From assembly GCA_029339505.1 (NCBI GenBank), contig JAQISU010000096.1, positions 4,201,501 through 4,265,500 on the forward strand: a DNA stretch of 64,000 nt. Direction: 5' to 3'. The translations under genes and the position numbers were made by a program. The notes beneath the pieces were generated by a model. That model was not told the origin of the DNA, did not search any database, and saw only the letters and a list, made by a program, of their open reading frames with translations. Position 1 is the first letter of the stretch. The number at the start of each line of letters is the position of its first letter. The stretch is from Unio delphinus. Its lineage: Eukaryota; Mollusca; Bivalvia; Unionida; Unionidae. Positions 56,722 to 64,000 of the stretch are shown piece by piece.

Positions 56722-59447
56722 GTAATTGTTTTTTTTATTACTGTGAATATTCTTACTAGGGATTTTCTCAGAATTTTTAGGGGCCAAAATTGACCCATAA
56801 TCCAGTATAAATGTGACTCATCTGTATGAGAATTATTTGAAAATCATGCAGAATTCAAGTTTGAGCAATTTTTTCTTGGAAATTGTGTACCCTATTAGCC
56901 CAGTTATTAGCCTAAAGACCAGCTGAACTTAAGGTAGGGTCCTGTGTCCACCATATATCATCCATCAACTGTTGCTTTTACCATCTTCTCAGATCAAAGT
57001 ACTTTTTCAGCCAAACTTGACATAGGGTATTCTAGTAAGAATTCTTTTTAAGTCTGTGCAAACAATGATAATACTGCATCTGATGTGGCTGCTATTACAT
57101 AAATTATACCTAAAATCTAAAAACAAATCTACTTAAAATCTGCTGATCAGAATTTGACTCAGTTTGATAGAAATTTTGGTATAAAGAACTTTGAATTCTT
57201 TTTATACAAATAATGACAAACTGGTATCAAATATGGCAAATTTTATAAAAGTTACAAAAGCCTTTACACTACTCCTGAAAGTATGTTGAAAAGAATTTGA
57301 CCAAAATTTGACAGTGTTCATTCATTTTTAAAAGTAGTACATGTAGTTGTTATTGTCTGGAACATGTGATGAGTAAAATATCTTGATTGAAAATTGAATC
57401 TTACCCATGAGTTACTCTTATATTTACATAGTATACTCCCAGCAAGGAAACAAAAACAGTTTTATCAATAAAACTTTACTCAAGTTGTGTTTGTCCCATG
57501 AATTTCTATTTTCTTTCTATCCCAGTAAGAAAATAAAAATAGTTCTATCAATAAAATTTTACTCAAGCGGTGTTTGTCCCATGAATTTCTGTTAAGAAAA
57601 CAAAAATAGATTTATCAATAACACTTTACTCAAGCAGCGTTTGTCCCATGAAATTCTATTTTCTGTCAATCCCAGTAAGACAAGGAGCAATTTTTATCTT
57701 CCAGTTTACACGTTTTACAGACGGGTCAATAATAATAATTTTATTTTCCCCTCATTTACATTGGGGAAAAATCTCCAACAGTAAACATACAGTTTTCATT
57801 TGGAATGTAATACATTAGAAATCAAGTGGTTATATTTTTTTCATCACCATTACTGCATTAAAGTGCACAATATTATTTGTCTGAATTGCAGTGAGCTATT
57901 TCTACAATCTTCTTAATTGCAGCAGATCAACTTAAGATCACATTTTTATGTCTTTGGCATTTTGAATATATGTAACTTAAATAGTTTGATGGTTTATTTC
58001 AATTCAGAGTGTTAAGTATTTTGCATTAAACTATGTTATAACTTTAAAAATCATTCTCAAATGCTGCTGAATAAAATATAATCAAATTTTGCTTGAGCAT
58101 GGAAGTCTTTCAATTTGTACAAATGATGCTGATTTACTGATACATGTGCTTGCCATTACCAACAATATTAAAATATTTAAACCGCCTCTTATCAAAGCCC
58201 ACTAAAGAGTCTATAAGCAATATGACAAAGTATTCTGGCATGAAGCTTTTCTAGTTTGCACAAATGATGCCAATCTGCCTTTAAAAGTTTAAAAAAAATA
58301 TATAAATGTCAGAAATATTATTCAGATCATATTTCTTTGCCAGCTACTTTGGGATTTGACATTGAGATAAATATCAACTATATGATTGATCTCACTAAGG
58401 TGGAACCATGTTCAACTTCTAACCTTTCTTTGAGAAACCTGGATGATAGAAGTTACACAGATATGGTGACATGTATAAATTTTCATACCTTCCAATTTTT
58501 TTGAAGCCCACCTTGGTGGAAGCTCTAAATAGTGATCACTTTGGCATCATTGTGCATTTACATACTTCTGGTCATAGCCTAGGTTAGCATCAGTTTCAAG
58601 TTTTATACTTTGCAAACAACAAATGTGGGCACTTGAGCCAGGAAAGAACTGTATTGATTTTGGAGTTCAAGGTCATTGTCATGGAAGGAACAGATTGTTT
58701 CTTCAAAGTAGTTTAACATGGTGTACCTGGACCAAAACGTTTTGGATTGCTTTTTTACTTTGGATAAGGAGAAGCCCATCAAGTTAAAGGTCAAGGTCAT
58801 GGACTGAAAGAAGAAGAATGTTTTTTGCACAATAACATTAGTTTTAAAGAACATGCTTAGACCATACTCAGTGGTTGACTTAAACTTGGGGTAAGGATGA
58901 AGCTTGTTGATTTGGGGTAAAAAAGTCAAAGTTCAAGGCTACTTAGTCTGAAAAAAGAATATTGGTTTCAGTGTAGAAATTTCAGTTATCTATAAAGTGG
59001 ACTATTAAACACTTGTATGGTGTATAATTACTAGATTTGGTATGCAGGATTTTCTTAAAAATGTCTAAGATGGTTTGAACACTCAACAGTTAAAAAGAAA
59101 TTAAAAAATACAGAAGAAATTCTTTTCAACCAATAGAGCATCAGTCCCATTGATGACTTTTTACCTATTCCATGATTGTGCAATAATTGGAAAAAAGGTG
59201 TGTAACACTAAGGTCATGAAACACAATTCACCAAATAAAAAGTGGCTTTTTTATCTGAATATTTTAATATGACAGTGCCAGTCTGCTTCCTTTCAATCAG
59301 GTGGAAAATTTCACTATTGCATTGTGTCTTGTACAGTGTGTTGTTTAAAATCATGTGCACATTTTTCTCATGGCATATCAATAACATATGTGTGTTGCAT
59401 ATAACTTTATAAAATATCATTCTTGCATTAATTACGTTTATTTACAG
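56722..59447 (+). repeat. Intron with two tandem repeat tracts
   Basis: 57437-57690: three units (about 85, 69 and 86 bases) with TTTATCAATAAAACTTTACT and TGTTTGTCCCATGAATTTCT. 58560-58960: two to three diverged units marked by GTTCAAGGTCATTGTCATGG, AAAGGTCAAGGTCATGGACT and GTCAAAGTTCAAGGCTACTT, about 125-135 bases apart. No further exon is recognised. It ends with TTTATTTACAG. Confidence 0.6.
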
Positions 59448-59571
59448 ATGTTCCCCAGAACATTACAAATATCAGCTGTGTCAATCATGGATGGGATGTG
59501 TTCATGTACTGTTCATGGAGTCACCCAGTGGAATATTTGAACCTGAGCAATATTCAAGTAACGTCAAGATG
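59448..59571 (+). CDS. Class I cytokine receptor-like gene: first half of cytokine-binding FNIII domain
   Basis: 124 bases between ACGTTTATTTACAG and AGATG|GTAAGA, phase 1 in, phase 2 out. Residues 113-154: YVPQNITNISCVNHGWDVFM, then YCSWSHPVEYLNLSNIQV and TSRW. P-x-x-I-x-x-I-S-C (Cys123) followed ten residues on by C134-S-W136 is the first Cys pair with the CxW hallmark of class I cytokine receptor domains. Sequons lie at Asn117, 120 and 144. The second Cys pair and the WSxWS box of the next domain would be on later exons; none is found before position 64000, so the gene leaves the window. Confidence 0.82.
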
Positions 59572-60940
59572 GTAAGATAGGTGTTCAGTATGTGAATACT
59601 GCAGCTTTTATCTGTTGTTTTTTTTTAATATATAAAATGACATGAATGCTTGGTTGTCAAAGATTTAACTCTATTTTGAATTTAGTACAGCAGCAGCTGC
59701 CTTTTGCTGAAGTGAAATTGACATCTTCAGTTGACTTTTGCCACTTACCCATTGTGTATAGTGTTACAACTTACATATATATAATTTGTTTTATGTGTTG
59801 ACTTTTATTCAGGCTTATATGTTATGTACATCTCTTTTGTATGATTGGCCTTTGTCAGTAATCAAGTTAAAGGCCTACTGACTAGTGTCATTTATTTTGT
59901 AAAGAACATAATACATAGCTAATATTTCTCTATGATTATACTGTAGATGAAATATTCAGCTCATTATTACTGTAAGTAAACTTTTTTACTTGTATCTGAG
60001 TTTAGGACATTAGTTTTTCACTTGGAAATTCCTGATGTTGACAATTCAGACATTTATAGAAAGGAAGTTGACCTTTATCCTGGTTCTTTAATTGTGTTGT
60101 AGCTTTTCTATTCATGTTGTTTACTTCAAAATGAATTATGCCTACCATAACATCCAAAGTTGAATCAGTTTTACTGTTGTGTTCAATTTTTAATTTGGGA
60201 GGATTTATTTTTGACTAAATCATTGTTTTACATTTTTGTGAATTCATTCAAGGACATTTTGGATTATATCATTCTGATACATCAAGACTGTTAGCATGTT
60301 AGCACATATGAGGCTATTGGTATAAGAACACATTAAATATTGGAATTTATTTGGAACACCTTCAAAATTCAATAGGAACTCAATACATTTGGACTTGTAA
60401 TTGAACTTTTTTAATTATTTGGGTTTTAATTCACAATACTTTAAGTTATTTTAAAAGTTTCACATAATATTCTAGGGAAATAAATTATTTGCTGAATTTT
60501 TACAAAACTTGTTTATTTTCACTTTTTTCTGTTACATTGATTAAGACCAAAGATTTATAACAATTGCATGTTTTGATTCTTACCAGTGATTTTTAAAAAA
60601 AAGTAACGATCCCATGTGATTCCTGACCATGTAATCCTTCGCATAGGGTCCAAAGATCAAATAATATAAAATTTCATTTACATATCTCTGTAATTGAAGG
60701 AGTATGGCATGTACTGTGCATAATCTTCTATTTTATTACTATTTTCTCTTTGACAAAAAGTTTCAGCTAATCAGGATCAGTTACATCAGAGACATCAAGC
60801 TATTAAAATGGTACGAAGAAGTGCTGACATCTCTGCCTTGCTCTTTCCCTTTCCCTCATCTCAGGGCAGATTTTATTTTAATCACAATTAGTCTTAAACA
60901 AACAAGACAGTCAGTGCAACTAATTTGTAGGAATACAAAT
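59572..60940 (+). other. Intron of the receptor-like gene
   Basis: No further exon is supported. TTTCCCTCATCTCAG near 60864 is a good acceptor, but the sequence after it is part of a repeat (compare 62112), so I do not call it. Confidence 0.5.
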
Positions 60941-61495
60941 ATGGTGATTGCCTTTTTATTCTATAATATTAGTGTGATTACCATAGTTTTGTAAAAAAAA
61001 TATGGTGATTGCCTTTTTATTCTATAATATTAGTGTGATTACCGTAATTTTCTAAAAAAAAATATGGTGATTGCCTTTTTATTCTATAGTATTAGTGTGA
61101 TTACCGTAATTTTGTAAAAATATTATGGTGATTGCCTTTTTATTCTATAATATTAGTATGATTACCGTAGTTTTGGAAAAAAATATGGTGATTGCCTTTT
61201 TATTCTATAATATTAGTATGATTACTGTAGTTTTGGAAAAAAAACATGGTGATTGCCTTTTTATTTTATAATATTAGTATGATTACCGTAGTTTTGTAAA
61301 AAAAAATATGGTGATTGCCTTTTTATTCAATAATATTAGTATGATTACCGTAGTTTTGTAAAAAAAAAATATGGTGATTGCCTTTTTATTCAATAATATT
61401 AGTATGATTACCGTAGTTTTGTAAAAAAAAAATATGGTGATTGCCTTTTTATTCAATAATATTAGTATGATTACCGTAGTTTTGTAAAACTGTGG
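60941..61495. repeat. 61-bp tandem repeat, 9 units
   Basis: Units start ATGGTGATTGCCTTTTTATT at 60941, 61002, 61063, 61125, 61185, 61246, 61308, 61371 and 61434. Length varies (60-63) through an A-run. The last three share CAATAATA for CTATAATA and are nearly identical, indicating recent growth at the right end. Confidence 0.97.
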
Positions 61496-61716
61496 TGTAA
61501 AGCATTCCTTTGAACTTTTCAAAAGTCAAATAGGGAGACTGAATATAAAAAATAGAGATTGGGACCTATAATCCTTGTTTTCACTAAATATTGATTGATA
61601 TTCCTGGTCCAATATGTGTGAAATTCGCAGAAAGACTACGTTTTTCCCTGTGACGTGCACTCTTTTCCCCCAGAACATGCTCCATTTTCATATTGTGGTC
61701 AACTTTAACCAAATTG
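61496..61716. other. Spacer
   Basis: No supported feature. Confidence 0.4.
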
Positions 61717-62530
61717 CACAATAGCTAAAGATTAGTTTTAAATAATCAAGCAAGAAAGCCAGTACCACTAATTAAAAGTTAATCCTTATCGATGCATGTA
61801 TTTTGAGAAAACAAATTCAAAGAAACCACATTCTACAATATTGTCTGTTATGCAAGCACCAGTAATTGATTGTCAAGTAACCGATTCCCAGTTTTGTTGA
61901 TCTAGAGGTACCTAAACAGGCAGCCTCATGGTAACGTACATGTGGTGGCTATTGTTCCCCTTGTTGTATATCTGTCCTTATTCCCTTATTCTGAACTTGT
62001 AAAGCATTTAGTATTGTTTACTATAAAACATGTATTGTATTGTTAATTAGTTTTTGAGGACACATTTGCTGTGTGGTATTTTATTGTATAAAAATGCCAG
62101 TGTTCACTCGAGCAATAGCTAAAGATTAGTCTTAAACAAACAAGAAAGTCAGTGCAACTAATTAAAAGTTAATCCTTATCCATGCAACTATTTTAAGAAA
62201 ACGTCAGGCTCTCTGTCAATATTCAAAGATACCACATACTACACTATTGTGTGTTGTGCAAGCACCAGCAATTGATTGGCAAATAAGGATTCCCATTTTA
62301 TTTGATCTAAAGGTACCTACATAGGCACCTCATGGTAGCGTACATGTGGCAGCCATTTTTTCCCTTGTTGTATATCCGTCCTTATTCCCTTATTGTCAAC
62401 TCTTAAATCATTTATTATTGTTTACTATAAAACGTATATTTGCTGCATGGTCTGTATTTTCATTCCTTTTAATTTAATGATGGTAATGGTAACATTGGTA
62501 GATGTGGTATAAAAATGCCAGGTGTTCACT
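61717..62530 (+). repeat. Two-copy tandem duplication of about 400 bp
   Basis: 61717-62111 and 62112-62530 share CAATAGCTAAAGATTAGT, AATTAAAAGTTAATCCTTAT, CAAGCACCAG(T/C)AATTGATTG, GGTACCTA, GTACATGTGG, TCCTTATTCCCTTATT and the closing ATAAAAATGCCAG...TGTTCACTC. TCTTAAACAAACAAGACAGT near 60891 is a third, partial copy left of the 61-bp array. Confidence 0.85.
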
Positions 62531-63552
62531 CATGTACCGGTAAGTTTCTGGCATGGGAATGGTGCTATAGAGTATTGGAGTTAATGCATTTGTAGTGATC
62601 ATTCCTGGGATTGAAATTAATTGTGGAAGATTTTGTTGTTGTGACAGTTTTTTGTGGGGTTTTCTTGTGTTGTTGTACAGGTTTAAAAAAATCCTTAATT
62701 TATGTGAATAATCTTTAAGTTTAACATTCTATTTAGTGAAGAAGCAAATTCTTTTTAGTAATTATTTCGTCACAACAATATATCACGGGTGATACAACAG
62801 AACATATAGGACTTTCTTGTTCAGAAGAAATGAAAATCAAAGACATAGTGTAATACTCAGGAGTTCTCTGCAAAAATCAAAAGATATTATGAAATCGGGA
62901 TGTTGGCATCGAGCAACCACAAGAATCAGGAGGTTTTTTTTCCTCTTCCCAGCATGAAAATTAACAGCTATAGTGTAAGGTCGCTTTCATGAAAGCAAAT
63001 ACAACTCAGCTTTTACTGTTTTAGCATAAGTTTTGAAGCATTTTTTCTGAAACTACATTATTGTATTTTGAAGATACCATTTAAGTTTAGTGCACTGGTG
63101 CCCATGATTTGACTCCAAGGGATGTAATTTCAGCACATAATCAAACCATACTGTTGTTCGTTGTGTTGTCATACTGGGATTACATTTTGATTAGTTGGGT
63201 ATTTACAGTTTCAAAGCAAAGTAAAATCATAATTACCGGTACACTGATATCAAATGCCCAATGCAATAATGCCAAAGCAGACAATAATCGAGTCAAAAGG
63301 GAGAGGTAGTGCTACAGCAACTTGCGAATGATAAATTCTTGTCGTCGTTCAATCAAATTATACACAAATCTAAATTTGGCAAAAACAATAAGAAAACATA
63401 CAATTAAATAAATTTTCAGACAAGTTTTTGCCATTTCTTTTTATTAATCATGCACGCCAACCTCGAGAAAATTAAGTATTTTTTTAAAAAAATATATGTT
63501 TCTTAAATGAATGCATTTAGAACTTACCTCGTACATCTTGAGATGTCTCTGC
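62531..63552. other. 1 kb without recognised gene
   Basis: No downstream receptor exon was recognised here in the phase required (one base to complete TG_). Only AT-rich DNA is seen. Confidence 0.45.
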
Positions 63553-63660
63553 ATTATGGGCCGGTCGGCTTATACATGGGTCATGCACTTTTCAGTGTTT
63601 ATACCTGTTCAGTTTGGGGGGCCGGCTTATACGCAAACAGGCTTATACGCGAGTATATAT
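63553..63660. repeat. Transposon-end-like GGCTTATACGCG repeats
   Basis: GGCCGGTCGGCTTATAC, GGCCGGCTTATACGCAAAC and GGCTTATACGCGAGTATATA occur within 100 bases. They resemble the TATAAG/CTTATA-type terminal repeats of the MITE at 13697. No matching other end is seen in the window. Confidence 0.4.
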
Positions 63661-63666
63661 GGAAAT

Positions 63667-64000
63667 CAGATTTGCTGTATTTTACATTTGCTTTGACAAT
63701 ACAAGTCAACCCAGACATAGTCAGATTTACTGTATTTTACATTTGCCATGACAATACAAGTCAACCCAGACAGTCAGATTTACTGTATTTTATATTTGCC
63801 ATGACAATACAAGTCAACTCAGACATAGTCAGATTTACTGTATTTTTACATTTGCCTTGACAATACAAGTCAACCCATAATCAGATTTACTGTATTTTAC
63901 ATTTGCCTTGACAATACAAGTCAACCCATAGTCAGATTTACTGTATTTTACATTTGCCTTGACAATACAAGTCAACCCAGACAGTCAGATATACTGTATT
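63667..64000. repeat. 51-55-bp tandem repeat, at least 7 units, runs off the window
   Basis: Units begin CAGATTTACTGTATTTTACA at 63667, 63722, 63775, 63830, 63882, 63933 and 63986 and contain ACAATACAAGTCAACCCAGA. Length differences come from loss of GACAT/CAT at the unit end. Confidence 0.95.

Noticed and set aside
60006..60104. Possible exon reading TLVFHLEIPDVDNSDIY
   Set aside because: It resembles an Ig-domain end faintly, but there is no usable donor before the stop, and the Cys expected after Tyr is Arg.
60865..60993. Possible next receptor exon after TTTCCCTCATCTCAG
   Set aside because: Phase fits, but the sequence is a repeat copy (matches 62112 onward), runs into the 61-bp array, and shows no FNIII strand pattern or Cys pair.
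60941..61495. CRISPR-like array
   Set aside because: Whole 61-bp units repeat, with no unique spacers; eukaryotic tandem repeat.

Overview
The window looks like nuclear DNA of an invertebrate, most probably a mollusc (bivalve-like). By eye it is AT-rich (roughly one third G+C). Candidate host exons are short and bounded by GT...AG sites with kilobase introns. About a third of the window is recognisable repeat: a tRNA-derived SINE family (nine clear or partial copies), hAT-type and other terminal-inverted-repeat elements, DIRS-type retrotransposon debris, one RTE/SR2-like LINE, and many micro-, mini- and satellite-like arrays. The species assignment is inference from this mix; nothing in the window names the species. 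I see no bacterial genes, operons, CRISPR array, or intact tRNA or rRNA gene.

Host coding signal is sparse. (1) The best supported gene is on + at 49.6-59.6 kb. A signal-peptide exon, an Ig-like exon and an exon carrying the N-terminal half of a cytokine-receptor fibronectin III domain (Cys pair with a C-S-W motif) join in matching phases (1, 1-1, 1-2). They read as the start of a gp130/Domeless-like class I cytokine receptor that continues beyond the right edge. (2) At about 39 kb a CpG-rich, GC-box/E2F-like segment lies between two divergent candidate first exons: + 39382-39541, with an N-terminal hydrophobic anchor or signal, and - 38894-38689. (3) At 21.39-24.74 kb two phase-compatible exon candidates, with a possible 26-nt exon at 17.19 kb, would give a C-terminus with tyrosine motifs; this is tentative.

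Layout: 0-9 kb, AT-rich DNA with SINEs, microsatellites and two small repeat families. 9.4-15.6 kb, a decayed DIRS element in two pieces separated by about 3.7 kb bracketed by direct repeats, with an hAT MITE inside its left piece and another MITE in the intervening DNA. 15.8-31.3 kb, three copies of one dispersed repeat, the tentative tail exons and a 710-bp hAT element. 31.4-32.6 kb, a 5'-truncated LINE with perfect target-site duplication. 32.8-36.5 kb, tandem repeat families and a 1.2-kb inverted-repeat element. 36.8-40.6 kb, two inverted arrays of CTCAYGTGAG-like palindromes flanking the divergent promoter. 41-49.3 kb, SINEs, a pair of palindromic MITEs and a 1.7-kb minisatellite. 49.6-64 kb, the receptor gene, whose first large intron holds a DIRS remnant, a Polinton-like DNA polymerase fragment and a SINE, and whose later introns hold tandem arrays.

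All calls were made by reading alone. Homology statements rest on motif recognition, and splice calls on consensus and phase. Percentages and boundaries of degenerate repeats are approximate.
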